A DNA stretch of 64,000 bases from Bryobacterales bacterium (GCA_003164035.1 PLRS01000116.1:1-64000); one strand, 5' to 3'; numbered from the stretch's first letter, positions 26,443 to 35,681 are shown. Numbers and translations are program-made. Notes: generated by a model not told the origin, from the sequence alone.

Positions 26443-26598
26443 ACCGGAAAGGTGCCGGGGTTGGCGAGACCTAGCGGGAGTGTCCACGAATAGGAGGGCA
26501 GGCGCGCGAAGGGAAGAGCCGGCCAAAAGCCGGCTGCAGCCATGATTGGCTGCCCCACAGCGCAGCATAGCCGCAACCAGGAGCGCCGCGACACGACG

Positions 26599-27381
26599 CT
26601 AGGAGCTGGCGAACCAGCGCTTCCAGGCGGCGGGCCTGGAAGCAGGCAGGTTCAGGGCTTTATAGAAGGGCTCGGCCTCGGCTTCGGTGAGCGGCTCAAT
26701 GCCGCGCAGCAGGCTAACCGCTTCGAGCAGGCGGCAGAAGTGATCGATGCAGTGCCAGCAGGCATCGGTGTGGCGGGCCAGTTCTTCGCGTCCGGCCCAG
26801 GTGGTGCGGCCATCGACGATGTCGAGGAACTTCCTCGCGGCGAGGCAACCGTCGGCGGGTGGAGCGGCTTCGGTGCCCAGCGCGCGGCCATTTTCGGCCA
26901 GCAGGCTGGGACGCCAGCGATCGGTCTGACCGCGCAGCAACTCGGCGGCGCGCGCGCGGATGGCCGCGACCGTGGCGGGCGCCATGCGCAACATGGCTCC
27001 GGATTGTTCCGCGCCGTAGCCCATGGATTCGAGCCAGGCGGCCTGCTTTTCCACCAGCGTCAAGGGTTCGAAGGCGGCGGCCACGGCTTCGAGCGAAACG
27101 GGAAGCTCGGCGGCGGGCGCGGGGATTCCCTCGAGGATCGACTGGCGCAGTCCGGCCACGAAGACGCGCTCCGGCGCCGGATCGAGGGACGCGAACAACG
27201 GGGAATCGGGCCTGGCGATGGATAGAAGCGCGGCCTCCGGGCCGGCTTGGTTCGCGCCATAATGCCGCACGATCTTGCGCATTACCGGAACATATTGAAC
27301 CACCAGGAATCGCCACCCCTCCGGGCGATCGGCGCGGCAATCGCGCATCATTTCGTAACTCGTATAGATCATTTCTCCCAT
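26599..27381 (-). CDS. Sigma-factor-like protein with C-terminal zinc-finger motif
   Basis: 260 aa. Residues about 10-35 (MMRDCRADRPEGWRFLVVQY) resemble sigma region 2, and about 105-150 (LTLVEKQAAWLESMGYGAEQ, then AATVAAIRARAAELL) looks like a region 4 helix-turn-helix. After a linker, HTDACWHCIDHFCRLLEAV carries an H-x3-C-x2-C pattern like anti-sigma zinc domains. So one chain may hold sigma-like and anti-sigma-like parts. The -10 and -35 binding residues are weak, so it may not be an active sigma factor. The fourth codon is also an ATG, closely preceded by GGGAGAA. Confidence 0.5.
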   Translation of the reverse strand: MGEMIYTSYEMMRDCRADRPEGWRFLVVQYVPVMRKIVRHYGANQAGPEAALLSIARPDSPLFASLDPAPERVFVAGLRQSILEGIPAPAAELPVSLEAVAAAFEPLTLVEKQAAWLESMGYGAEQSGAMLRMAPATVAAIRARAAELLRGQTDRWRPSLLAENGRALGTEAAPPADGCLAARKFLDIVDGRTTWAGREELARHTDACWHCIDHFCRLLEAVSLLRGIEPLTEAEAEPFYKALNLPASRPAAWKRWFASS

Positions 27382-27491
27382 TATGGAGAATCAATGCCCC
27401 GCCGTGGACGCCTGAGCGGGCTGTGGCCCAAACGGCCCGGTTGCGGGGGGCACACTTCGGGAGTAGGCTCGTGAATAGAGGAGTACATCTC

Positions 27492-28238
27492 ATGCGGCCG
27501 CTTTTCTGTCTTATCCTTTGTTCCACGGTGATGGCGTTTGCCGCCTATGCGCAGCGTGGAGGAGGCCATGGCGGTGGGGGCGGTTCTCACGGTTCGTTCG
27601 GCGGTGGACACAGCTTTTCCTCGGCGGGCAGTTTTCATGGCAGCCCGTCGTTTTCGAGCGGATACCGCGGCGGAGCCGCTTACGGCGGAACGTATCGCGG
27701 CACGGTGGGCGGGGGGTATCGCGGCGGCTACGGTTATGGCTATGGCTACCGCGGATATGGCGGCTACCACGGTGGGGGCTATCCTTACTGGGGCTTCGGC
27801 GCGTGGCCGTATTACGGTTACTACGGCGCTTATCCCTATCCTTATTACGATTACGGATACAACGATTCCTACGCTTATCCCAGCTACTATCCCAACGCGT
27901 ATTATGGCGACGCGCCGGCCGATCCTCCGGCTTACGGACAGAACCAGCCGGCGTATGGGCAGGGCCAGCCGGCATACCGGGGCACCGGCGAATACGATCA
28001 ATACGGCCAGCGGATCCCGCCATCGCGCGCCAGCCAGGCGGATTCCGCGCCGATGTACCTGTTCGCGTTTAAGGATCACACCATCCAAGCGGCCTCCGGT
28101 TACAGCTTCACGGGCGGCGTTCTGCACTACACCACGCTTGAAAACGTGGCCAAACAGGCCCCTTTGAGCGAGCTCGACCGCAGCCTGACTTTGCGACTGA
28201 ACAGGGAACATCCCGGCTTCAGCTTGCCGGGCGAGTGA
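27492..28238 (+). CDS. Secreted Gly/Tyr-rich protein
   Basis: 248 aa with a signal peptide (MRPLFCLILCSTVMAFAAYA). Residues 21-155 are low complexity: Gly/Ser first, then Gly/Tyr/Pro (GGYGYGYGYRGYGGYHGGGY). The last about 70 residues are ordinary and likely folded (YLFAFKDHTIQAASGYSF). ATG 27492 has GAGGAG before it. Such Gly/Tyr-rich exported proteins are often surface or matrix components; function here is not known. The N-terminal reading upstream of 27492 is antisense of the sigma-like gene. Confidence 0.75.
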   Translation: MRPLFCLILCSTVMAFAAYAQRGGGHGGGGGSHGSFGGGHSFSSAGSFHGSPSFSSGYRGGAAYGGTYRGTVGGGYRGGYGYGYGYRGYGGYHGGGYPYWGFGAWPYYGYYGAYPYPYYDYGYNDSYAYPSYYPNAYYGDAPADPPAYGQNQPAYGQGQPAYRGTGEYDQYGQRIPPSRASQADSAPMYLFAFKDHTIQAASGYSFTGGVLHYTTLENVAKQAPLSELDRSLTLRLNREHPGFSLPGE

Positions 28239-28341
28239 ACCTGCTAAACTGGATTCGTTTCAGTTATTTCGCGGCAAAACCGAGGTGTGCGGACAGAGCT
28301 ACAGTGTGCGCCAAAGTTTCGCCCACAAGGTCGCAGGTTCC

Positions 28342-30105
28342 ATGAAAAAGAGTCGTCGTGCGCTTATTCGATTTTGTTCCTTGGGAGCTTTCGCCAGCTT
28401 TGCCTGCTGGGGCCAGCAGTATAGCATCTCGACCATCGCCGGCAACGGGACGGCGGGGTACGCGGGCGATGCCGGCGCGGCCGGCGGAGGGAATTCGCAG
28501 TTGAGTTCGCCCACTCACCTGCTATTCCAGTCGGGCAGCCTCTATATTTCAGATTCCGCCAATTATCGGGTGCGGGTGATCTCGGGCGGGCAAATCAATA
28601 CCTCCGTCGGGGACGGGACGGCGGGGTATTCCGGCGACTCGGGGCAGCCCAGCAGCACCGGAGCGGCCACCAGCGCCGAGATCGGCCCACCGGCGGGAAT
28701 GTGCATCGACGGGTCGGGCCAACTTTATCTTGCCGATTCGGACAACGACGTCATCCGGAAGATAAGCCCGAAGGGGATTATCGTTACCATCGCGGGAGAG
28801 GGCAGCGCGGGCTACACCGGCGATGGCGGCGTTGCCACCAGCGCCCAACTCAATAAACCGCTCGATGTCGCCGTGGATGCGGCGGCCAATGTGTATATCG
28901 CCGATTCCGGCAACAACGTGATCCGGCAGATCGACGTCAACAACGGCTACATCAACACCATTATCGGCACCGGCGCCACCAGCAACGCGTTGAACCACCC
29001 GGTGGCGATCACGCTCGATTCGGCGGGCAACCTCTACATTTCCGACGCGGGCAACCACCGCATCGCCAAGTACGCGGCGGGGGTAGTGACAACCTATGCG
29101 GGAAATACGGTGGACGGCTACACGGGCGACGGCGGGCTGGCCACTTCCGCCGAAATCAGCAACCCGCAGCAACTGGTGTTCGACGCCGCCGGCAATCTGT
29201 ACTTCGCCGATTCCACCAACGGGGTGATTCGCAAGGTGTCGGCCGACGGCATCATCAGCACCGTGGCGGGAAACGGCGCGGCTGCATATACCGGCGACGG
29301 CGGCCTGGCCACGTCGGCCAGCTTTTTCATTCCGCAAGGCGTGGCGGTGGATCCGGCGGGCAACCTGTACGTGAGCGACACGCAGAACAACGTGATTCGC
29401 GAGGCGTCGCCAGCCTACCCGGGCATCTCCACCGGCGGCGTGGTGGACGCCGCCAGCTACGTTCCCCAACTGGCTCCGGGGGCCCTGGCCAGCATTTTCG
29501 TGAGCAACCTTCCGCCGGTGACGGCCACCGCGAGCCTGCCGTTTTCGACCACGTATCAGGGCGTCTCGCTCACGGTAAACGGGGTGAACGCGCCGATTCT
29601 GGGCGTGTACGGAGCGGCCAGCCAGGTAAATTTCCAGGTACCGTATGAAACCAAGGCGGGAGCGGCCAGCATCGTGGCGACGGTAGACAGCCTGGCAAGC
29701 AATACGGCGACGGTGACGGTGACGGCCACGGCTCCCGGGCTATTCCTGGTGGGGACAAGTCCGGCGGTGCAGAATTATCCGGCCTATACGCTGAATTCCA
29801 GCGGCAATCCCGTCGCGGCGGGCGGCACCATCATCGCCTATCTGACCGGCGCTGGCGCAGTCACCCCGGCTGTGGCGGATGGCGCACCGGCGCCAGCTTC
29901 CACCCTGACCTACACGGCCATCACACCGACGGCGACGATTGGAACCGCGGTGGCGCAAGTCTCGTTTTCCGGGTTGGCGCCGGGCTTCGTGGGACTCACC
30001 CAGGTAGATATCACGGTACCGTCAACGCTGGCAGCCGGAAGTTATCCGCTGGTGATCACCTACTCCGGGCAATCGACGGTGGCGGGCACGATCTGGGTGA
30101 AGTAG
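28342..30105 (+). CDS. Secreted NHL beta-propeller protein with Solibacter C-terminal domain
   Basis: 587 aa. Signal peptide at 1-26, then about six NHL repeats in residues 30-345 (GNGTAGYAGDAG, SADGIISTVAGNGAAAYTGD-type blades). From about residue 365 the sequence VVDAASYVPQLAPGALASIF starts the C-terminal domain known from Solibacter proteins, with GVYGAASQVNFQVPYE. The propeller probably binds a ligand outside the cell and the C-terminal domain may anchor or export. This is one of the best taxonomic markers in the window. Confidence 0.88.
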   Translation: MKKSRRALIRFCSLGAFASFACWGQQYSISTIAGNGTAGYAGDAGAAGGGNSQLSSPTHLLFQSGSLYISDSANYRVRVISGGQINTSVGDGTAGYSGDSGQPSSTGAATSAEIGPPAGMCIDGSGQLYLADSDNDVIRKISPKGIIVTIAGEGSAGYTGDGGVATSAQLNKPLDVAVDAAANVYIADSGNNVIRQIDVNNGYINTIIGTGATSNALNHPVAITLDSAGNLYISDAGNHRIAKYAAGVVTTYAGNTVDGYTGDGGLATSAEISNPQQLVFDAAGNLYFADSTNGVIRKVSADGIISTVAGNGAAAYTGDGGLATSASFFIPQGVAVDPAGNLYVSDTQNNVIREASPAYPGISTGGVVDAASYVPQLAPGALASIFVSNLPPVTATASLPFSTTYQGVSLTVNGVNAPILGVYGAASQVNFQVPYETKAGAASIVATVDSLASNTATVTVTATAPGLFLVGTSPAVQNYPAYTLNSSGNPVAAGGTIIAYLTGAGAVTPAVADGAPAPASTLTYTAITPTATIGTAVAQVSFSGLAPGFVGLTQVDITVPSTLAAGSYPLVITYSGQSTVAGTIWVK

Positions 30106-30146
30106 GGGCGGCAGGGTCAGGCGAAGCCGACGGCGACGCTGCTCGT

Positions 30147-31619
30147 TCATTCCTCCAACTGAATGCTTTGCGCCGGTTTCTGAAGTCCGGCCACCATCGC
30201 TTTCCGGCGAATGCTGTCACCAGCGGGGAATGGAGCTTCGAAGAAGATCGCTTGCGTCACCCTGGGATAACCGGCGAGCGCCTGGAGCGCTTGCGGCCAT
30301 CGCCGCGGATATTTCTGTTTCAACTCGGGAGCGAAGTCGAGACAAATGGCCAGGTATGCAGCACGCGCCCTCTCCTGAGCCGTTCCACCATGCGCAATTC
30401 CGTCATCGATCCCGCCCCTCAATTGCGATCGCATGGTGGCGTACTGCCGCTTCAGATCGGGGAGCGGTTCGACGTTGGCGGGCTTTTCGGTATGGATGCG
30501 GTACACCGGTTTGCCGTTGACCGTCGCCGTGGACCCGCCGTGCTGGAAGATGTTAAGTTGTGCCAGCGCGACCAGCCGGTCGCTGTAGGTTGTGATCGTC
30601 TCGCCCTCCGGCATGTCGTCCCGGCTTGTGTTCCGGTATTGGTCCTTGATATCCCAACCCCGGCTCTTCAGAAACCTGTTCCCTTTGATGACTCCGACGA
30701 TGGTGCCGGACGCAGCCGCATTGTTATCGGCATCCCATCCAAAGTTGAAGGCAGCTCGCACGGTCTGGGCCCAGTCGCCGTCACCATAGAGCAGCGCCGA
30801 GATCGTCGACGCTCCGTTCAGCCAGACGCCGTTCCGGTCGCGCATGTCCTGGCCGCCATATTTGCAATACTTGTCCCTGGTGAGTTGCCGGGTCGCGCGC
30901 CAGTCGCGAGCGTTCTCCTTGTACCAACGGCGTACGTCGGACATGATTTGGCTCATCACGCTCTGCGGATCGAGCGCCGCCGCGCCGGCGTCCAGGATCT
31001 TATCCATGTCATTGGTCAGGAACGCGGTGGCGATCATGGCATCCACCATCTGGGTAGACTGAATGGCTTCCCCGTCGACGCTTACGTGGGTGTAATGAAT
31101 CCCAATTCGAGCGGCCGCCTGGGGCATCCCCGGCGAAATCAAGCCCCAACTCTCGCTGACGAACTGGCCGGAGAGGTTGAAATCGGCCCAGGGGTTGATC
31201 TCAATACGGCCCGTGAGCGGCGGATCAATGCCGAGATCCATGATCTGTCGCAGGTACAAGTGAGAACACCAGATCCGCCGGTTGATGTGTTTTTTCCAAA
31301 TCTCCGAGATGCGCCGGTACGGAATCAAGAGGCTCCTGGCCCTCTGGATTTCGACGATATACGGCCATTCGACGTCGGTATCGTCGTCGGTCCACCCACC
31401 ATCGGGCAGCGCGGGCGTGTATTCCCGCACGTTGCCAGGTTCGAGAATGTACTTCATCTCGTGTGTGAGACCGTTCAGGTCCCCGACAATCTGACCGAGG
31501 AATCCCCCTCGGATTTTGTCTTCCAAAACGTCGGACGGAATTTCGACGGTGGCGCCGTGTTGGGTCTGGGCCAGCAGCGGCAGTCCCGCCGCCACCATCA
31601 TGAAGTCGCGTCTCCGCAC
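30147..31619 (-). CDS. Exported ADP-ribosylglycohydrolase-like protein
   Basis: 490 aa. GTG 31619 is the best start: AAAGGAGG at 31625-31632 is 5 bases before it and the product begins MRRRDFMMVAAGLPLLAQ, a Tat-type leader. The body has the ADP-ribosylglycohydrolase (DraG/ARH) fold: GGFLGQIVGDLNGLT, WTDDDTDVEW (metal ligands at 77-81) and GWDADNNAAASGTIVG. DraG-like enzymes remove ADP-ribose from proteins in the cytoplasm; an exported member more likely acts on another glycoside. Substrate not known. Confidence 0.8.
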   Translation of the reverse strand: MRRRDFMMVAAGLPLLAQTQHGATVEIPSDVLEDKIRGGFLGQIVGDLNGLTHEMKYILEPGNVREYTPALPDGGWTDDDTDVEWPYIVEIQRARSLLIPYRRISEIWKKHINRRIWCSHLYLRQIMDLGIDPPLTGRIEINPWADFNLSGQFVSESWGLISPGMPQAAARIGIHYTHVSVDGEAIQSTQMVDAMIATAFLTNDMDKILDAGAAALDPQSVMSQIMSDVRRWYKENARDWRATRQLTRDKYCKYGGQDMRDRNGVWLNGASTISALLYGDGDWAQTVRAAFNFGWDADNNAAASGTIVGVIKGNRFLKSRGWDIKDQYRNTSRDDMPEGETITTYSDRLVALAQLNIFQHGGSTATVNGKPVYRIHTEKPANVEPLPDLKRQYATMRSQLRGGIDDGIAHGGTAQERARAAYLAICLDFAPELKQKYPRRWPQALQALAGYPRVTQAIFFEAPFPAGDSIRRKAMVAGLQKPAQSIQLEE

Positions 31620-31875
31620 GGAAACCTCCTTTGCCTGGGACGCAACCGGCAAACCGGGGTCCGCGTCCGCTGTCCGGTGGACTTTCCGATAATGAACGCT
31701 GGATCAATCGGACGCCGGCGCCGCCAGGTTAACACGGTTGAGTTTCCGGCAACGGGGCAATCGCCGAGTTCGGATTCACAGCGCAGTTCCCGGGAGCGAA
31801 GCAACATGCGCCCGAAGCCTCGGCAAAACGGAGGGCACACTTCCGCGCCAGGTACGGCACTGCCGATGCACGCGG

Positions 31876-32490
31876 TCACAACCGGAGCGACGTCGGACGT
31901 TCATACCCGCTCAAGCGAGCCTGCGGGGGAGCGGGATGGATCGCTCCGACGGACTTCAAAAACCAGCCGCCTGCCAGGCCCAGCACCAACGATCCGGCGA
32001 ATGACATGTAGGCTCCCGACTGGAGTGTCACATAATACGAATACGGGCCGAAAATAGTGTCGATCACGTGCATGGGGAGCACGAATTCAACGTACATATA
32101 GATCATCGTAAGCACGTTCAGGGATCCGGCAATAAACATGGCGATTCCTGCCATCTTCATCTGCTGGAACGTGGTGGTTTTGGTCGCTGCCAGGACTAGT
32201 GCGGCCAATGCGCCGATCGGGATGATCCACAGGAAGGCGCCTCGGAAATCACAGGCGAGTTCAAACCCTTTCTCAGTATTGCTGCCTGAGGTCGACCATG
32301 GTAGCAGCACGAATCCGATCAAGACGAGGATACAGGCGACACGGCCGGCGTTCTTGGCGAGGAAGCCGGCGCCTTCGCCATCGTTGTCCGCATTCACCGG
32401 CACCGGCACCGGCGGCGCCGCGTTGCCGCACTTCACGCAAAAATTGTTGCCCGGCACGATTTCGGCCTGGCAATGGTAACAAGTCGACAT
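31876..32490 (-). CDS. Zinc-ribbon membrane protein
   Basis: 204 aa from ATG 32490 (AGGAG in front). It opens with a double CxxC ribbon (CYHCQAEIVPGNNFCVKCG), then has four hydrophobic helices (about residues 50-72, 90-112, 120-145, 160-180). Similar ribbon-plus-membrane proteins are common and mostly uncharacterised. The upstream 31653-31875 stretch holds no gene that I can support. Confidence 0.7.
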   Translation of the reverse strand: MSTCYHCQAEIVPGNNFCVKCGNAAPPVPVPVNADNDGEGAGFLAKNAGRVACILVLIGFVLLPWSTSGSNTEKGFELACDFRGAFLWIIPIGALAALVLAATKTTTFQQMKMAGIAMFIAGSLNVLTMIYMYVEFVLPMHVIDTIFGPYSYYVTLQSGAYMSFAGSLVLGLAGGWFLKSVGAIHPAPPQARLSGYERPTSLRL

Positions 32491-32554
32491 GTAATTTACT
32501 CCTGAAAATTGAATCGACCATTCAGCCATGGTCGGGTTCCGCTAAGATGGAGCC

Positions 32555-32740
32555 ATGAAAGCAGAAGCCACGAACTGTCCCGATTCCGATTCGCCGCACC
32601 GCGAAGATTCCGCGGCCAAAGAGGCCGGCGTAGAGCCGGACCCGCCCAACGTCCGCTATGCTTCCGATGAGGCGTTCGAACAAGCTCACCGCAAGACGAC
32701 CCTGCTGCACGCGGAACTGTTCCGCCGTCTGGCCGAATAG
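32555..32740 (+). CDS. Small antitoxin partner of a Doc-type toxin
   Basis: 61 aa, acidic. The second half (NVRYASDEAFEQAHRKTTLL) with HAELFRRLAE is helical and resembles the short proteins encoded before Doc/Fic toxins. It ends 13 bp before the toxin start. A neutralising role is inferred from position. Confidence 0.6.
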   Translation: MKAEATNCPDSDSPHREDSAAKEAGVEPDPPNVRYASDEAFEQAHRKTTLLHAELFRRLAE

Positions 32741-32753
32741 CCTGGTTTCTAAA

Positions 32754-33143
32754 GTGGAACCGGATCTCTTCTTTCTCACTACAGCGCAAATCGATCGCAT
32801 TCATAGCGACCAGCTCGAAAACTGGGGAGGCCGGTCCGGTCTTCGCAGCGAAAACGGGCTGGAATCGGCCATCGCCCAACCGCAAAACGTGTACGCCTAT
32901 GAAAGCAGCGATTTGTATGAACTCGCCGCCGCCTATGCTTACCATCTGGCCGAAAACCAGGCCTACTTCGATGGCAACAAGCGGGTCGGAATCCAGGCGG
33001 CTCTCGACTTTTTGGAAATGCACGGCATCGACACAACCCCGCTGCCCGGGCTGCAGACCTACCAAGCCATGATCGGAATTTCCGCTCACGAAATGAGGCG
33101 CTCCGATCTCGCTGCGTATTTCCGTTCCATCCTCGGAAATTAG
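32754..33143 (+). CDS. Doc (death-on-curing) family toxin
   Basis: About 129 aa from GTG 32754; CTG 32742 is an alternative. Doc/Fic fold that transfers a phosphate (Doc) or AMP (Fic) to a host protein such as EF-Tu. The core motif reads ENQAYFDGNKR at residues 67-77: the DGNKR anion loop is intact, but the position of the catalytic His of HPFxDGNKR is Gln69. GRSGLRSENGLESAIAQPQN and ELAAAYAYHLA agree with the Doc group. The His change may mean reduced or different activity. Confidence 0.78.
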   Translation: MEPDLFFLTTAQIDRIHSDQLENWGGRSGLRSENGLESAIAQPQNVYAYESSDLYELAAAYAYHLAENQAYFDGNKRVGIQAALDFLEMHGIDTTPLPGLQTYQAMIGISAHEMRRSDLAAYFRSILGN

Positions 33144-33274
33144 CTCAGTTTGCCGGATGCTTCCTCTTTAGCCAGATCGCTGGTCACGATATTGCCTTGA
33201 TCGACATATCTGCGGATTTCTTCGATCGAGTGGGGGCCATATTCCTGGCCGGCTCGTTGGATCAGATGTTTCAT
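33140..33274 (-). CDS. 44-residue GYF_2-like mini-protein
   Basis: ATG 33274 preceded by CAGGAG gives a 44-residue product (MKHLIQRAGQEYGPHSIEEI, then RRYVDQGNIVTSDLAKEEAS). The pattern G-x-x-YGP-S-EE-R-Y---GNI---DLA is that of GYF_2 domains, which bind peptides. Usually the domain is fused to membrane segments; here it stands alone. It overlaps the gene before it (ATGA at 33271-33274). Confidence 0.6.
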   Translation of the reverse strand: MKHLIQRAGQEYGPHSIEEIRRYVDQGNIVTSDLAKEEASGKLS

Positions 33275-33528
33275 CGGTTCATCTCCTGGCCGGCACACAG
33301 ACCGGGCTTCCGCGTCGCGGGCGGAAGTTCAGGCATTTGTGTCATCTGCATAAACGCCCGAGCCTCGTCTGATCTGAGTCCAGCCTCCGAGAGCAGGGAG
33401 AACAGGACGGCTGTACGCTGGTTTGCAAGCGCGAGTTCTTGCGCGGACCATGCGGCTAAAGTTTTGATCCCGCAGCGATGAAGTGCGTACTCCTCGGACC
33501 ACTCCTTCACATTCTTATCGGTTTTCAT
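33271..33528 (-). CDS. Small protein of unknown function, coupled to the GYF_2 mini-protein
   Basis: 85 aa (MKTDKNVKEWSEEYALHRCG). One Cys, mostly helical by look, no motif recognised. Its stop overlaps the start of the 44-residue GYF_2 gene, so the two are coupled. Position next to a Doc pair may be chance. Confidence 0.5.
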   Translation of the reverse strand: MKTDKNVKEWSEEYALHRCGIKTLAAWSAQELALANQRTAVLFSLLSEAGLRSDEARAFMQMTQMPELPPATRKPGLCAGQEMNR

Positions 33529-33570
33529 TTCAGCCTTCCAGACCTTACTTTCTTAATGAATTCAGCTTGC

Positions 33571-34341
33571 TCAAAAGGAGATCGCGAAGGGGACGTCCGT
33601 AATCCCTGTTTCTTCACGCGCGTTGGCGGTGGCAAGATCGCCGGGGTACTGTAACGAACCGTGCTCGGATCCCGGTCGGGTCGTGACGTTTTCCGGACAT
33701 TGCGGAAGACAACCGCGCCGGGTATAGACCGCTACGCGATTGCGTCCATTCTTCTTCGCCGAATAGAGCGCCTGGTCAGACGCCTGCACCAGTTCTTCGG
33801 GAGTGGTTTCCGAACCGCCGGTTGCACAAACCCCAAGGCTGCAGGTCACGTATACCTCGCCCGTCGATAGGGCAAACGGTTGCTTTGCCATGTTCCGCCG
33901 AATTTGCTCCGCCCGTTGCACGGCCTCCTCCTGCCCGCACCCAGGCAAAAGGATTACTATTTCTTCTCCGCCATAGCGGCCAACCGTATCGTAGGGCCGT
34001 ACCGATCCCTGGATGCGACGCGCGCTCTCTTTGAGAACTGCATCGCCCGCGAGGTGCCCGCAGGTGTCGTTGACCTTCTTGAAGTAGTCGAGGTCGACCA
34101 TAATGAGCGCCAGCGAGCGGTTTTGACGGCTGGCCCTGGCAAGTTCCCTCCCGAGAGTCTCGAAGAAGGCAGTCCGGTTCAACAGACCGGTTAGACCATC
34201 CTTCATAGCTCGCTCACGAAGAACTTCGCATTCCGCCAGAAGTGCCTGTTTCTCCCGTAGGAGTCCCAGTGTCCGTCGCATGACAACCCGCTCAAGTTGC
34301 TGCTGGCGCTGCAGCAGCCGCAACACTCGCCGGCGCCACAC
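33571..34341 (-). CDS. Diguanylate cyclase (GGDEF)
   Basis: 256 aa. Residues 1-45 form a basic coiled coil, then a complete GGDEF domain (DGLTGLLNRTAFFETLGREL to KNGRNRVAVY). The active site is GGEEI at 124-128 with the metal carboxylate Asp83 (MVDLDYFKK). An RxxD product-inhibition site (Arg115-Asp118) is five residues before it. It makes cyclic di-GMP. No sensor domain is present, so dimerisation through the coiled coil or an N-terminal loss is possible. GTG start. Confidence 0.88.
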   Translation of the reverse strand: MWRRRVLRLLQRQQQLERVVMRRTLGLLREKQALLAECEVLRERAMKDGLTGLLNRTAFFETLGRELARASRQNRSLALIMVDLDYFKKVNDTCGHLAGDAVLKESARRIQGSVRPYDTVGRYGGEEIVILLPGCGQEEAVQRAEQIRRNMAKQPFALSTGEVYVTCSLGVCATGGSETTPEELVQASDQALYSAKKNGRNRVAVYTRRGCLPQCPENVTTRPGSEHGSLQYPGDLATANAREETGITDVPFAISF

Positions 34342-34781
34342 GCCCCGGAAGGCGTTGGTACCCTGGTGTCCCGTGTGTATCGGTCGTGAGTTTGAATCCG
34401 GGTTGAGCCCCGTGGGCCGTCACGCCGGTGTTGGAGTTGGTCTCAATCAAGGCAGGCGGAACATTGCGTCGACGGCCGGGCCGGCGACAGACGCGGAGCG
34501 TCGCGGTGGAAAGAGTGGCGAAGGATCCGCGAGGGCCAACATCCTCAGCCACTCACTTGCGGACCTTCCGCCCCGGACTAAAAATCCCGCTTGTGCCCGA
34601 AGCCGCTGCGCTTGAGGCAGGTTGCGATGTGCTTTTAGTCAAGTACGCCGCGTCCCGGCGTCATGCAAGAGGCAGGAGCGCCCGGATCGAAGCTCGACTG
34701 CTTTGGCTCGAAGAAGTCGTCGTCGATCCGGTCCTGGTTGCAGGGATGCTCCCGCTGCAAGTAACTCCCGACTGAAAGTGC
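34342..34781. other. Gene-free stretch
   Basis: 440 bp between the GGDEF gene and the DUF4384-like gene. I see no protein with recognisable features, no RNA gene and no strong hairpin. Confidence 0.5.
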
Positions 34782-35681
34782 CTACGACGCCTTCCCGTGC
34801 TTGAGAGAGATCTCAACGGCAATGGCTTGACTGGGCCTCTTGGGCACGTATACCGGGCTAGGGGAATCCTGTGCGTTCCGTCCGCTCGCCTGGGGGCTGG
34901 GCGGCGTAGCGGTGGTAGTCCCCTGTTGGCTGGGCGCCGGGACAGGGGTGTTGGGCATCTGTGGCTTAGGTTGCGCGTGGCTCACCGTAACGATGCCACG
35001 TTGCTCCGCGACCGGTTCCGCTTCCGAGTTCCCTACCATCTCCAGAAGGCGTTTGTTGAGCTTGGTCAATACGTCATCATCCGAGTCGGCTTTTGGTTCG
35101 CCGCCCGGCGCAACCGCGCCCGGCTTGTTTCTGCAGTCGGATCCCGAGCTGAACATAGCCGCGATGTCGGGTTCCGGATGGGGCGACACAATCACCAACA
35201 GTTTCTCGGCGCCCGCGGGATCCTTCATCATCATGGTACGCCCGGGCGGCGGCACCATTTGGGTCACACCAGCCTTGAGGCGGTACTGCTCTCCCGGTTG
35301 CGGAAACACCATCGCATAGGGGCAAACACCCGGTTTGGCTCGTCTGTCGGCTTCTGCTACTAAGTCCAGGGAGCGCGAGGCTTCCGTCTCCGGATCGCCG
35401 ATCATAGTCCGATTGAGAACATACACGTAGGAATCGAAATCAACGCGGACCGCGAGAGATATCTTGTCTCCAGTCTGAAACGGGAATGCAACCGAAACCG
35501 GCTGGCGCATGCCATCCCGGACCAGCAATACCGTGTAATGGACGCCGAATTTCGGATTCGTCTGGCCCGTCTTCGCCGGGACGGCTGCCTTCGCCTGGCC
35601 ATTCTGCGCCCATACGGCGCCAGCGATACTCAGGGCGCCACCGAAAACCAGAGCTGTCAACTGCGTTTGATTTAGTTTCAT
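34782..35681 (-). CDS. Exported DUF4384-like protein
   Basis: 299 aa with a signal peptide (LTALVFGGALSIAGAVWAQ). Residues 45-165 (VHYTVLLVRDGMRQPVSVAF, KISLAVRVDFDSYVYVLNRT) look like the DUF4384 domain found in the subtilase of the same cluster, then a Pro/Gln-rich tail. DUF4384 domains occur with caspase-like and subtilisin-like proteases and Ser/Thr kinases. This one has no enzyme part. Same strand as the sigma factor unit, 79 bp from the subtilase. Confidence 0.7.
   Translation of the reverse strand: MKLNQTQLTALVFGGALSIAGAVWAQNGQAKAAVPAKTGQTNPKFGVHYTVLLVRDGMRQPVSVAFPFQTGDKISLAVRVDFDSYVYVLNRTMIGDPETEASRSLDLVAEADRRAKPGVCPYAMVFPQPGEQYRLKAGVTQMVPPPGRTMMMKDPAGAEKLLVIVSPHPEPDIAAMFSSGSDCRNKPGAVAPGGEPKADSDDDVLTKLNKRLLEMVGNSEAEPVAEQRGIVTVSHAQPKPQMPNTPVPAPSQQGTTTATPPSPQASGRNAQDSPSPVYVPKRPSQAIAVEISLKHGKAS

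Noticed and set aside
30168..32057. Long plus-strand frame opposite the ADP-ribosylglycohydrolase-like gene
   Set aside because: The minus-strand gene has a strong ribosome site, Tat leader and family motifs; this frame has none.
33957..34142. Small frames inside and opposite the GGDEF gene
   Set aside because: Shadows of an intact cyclase gene.
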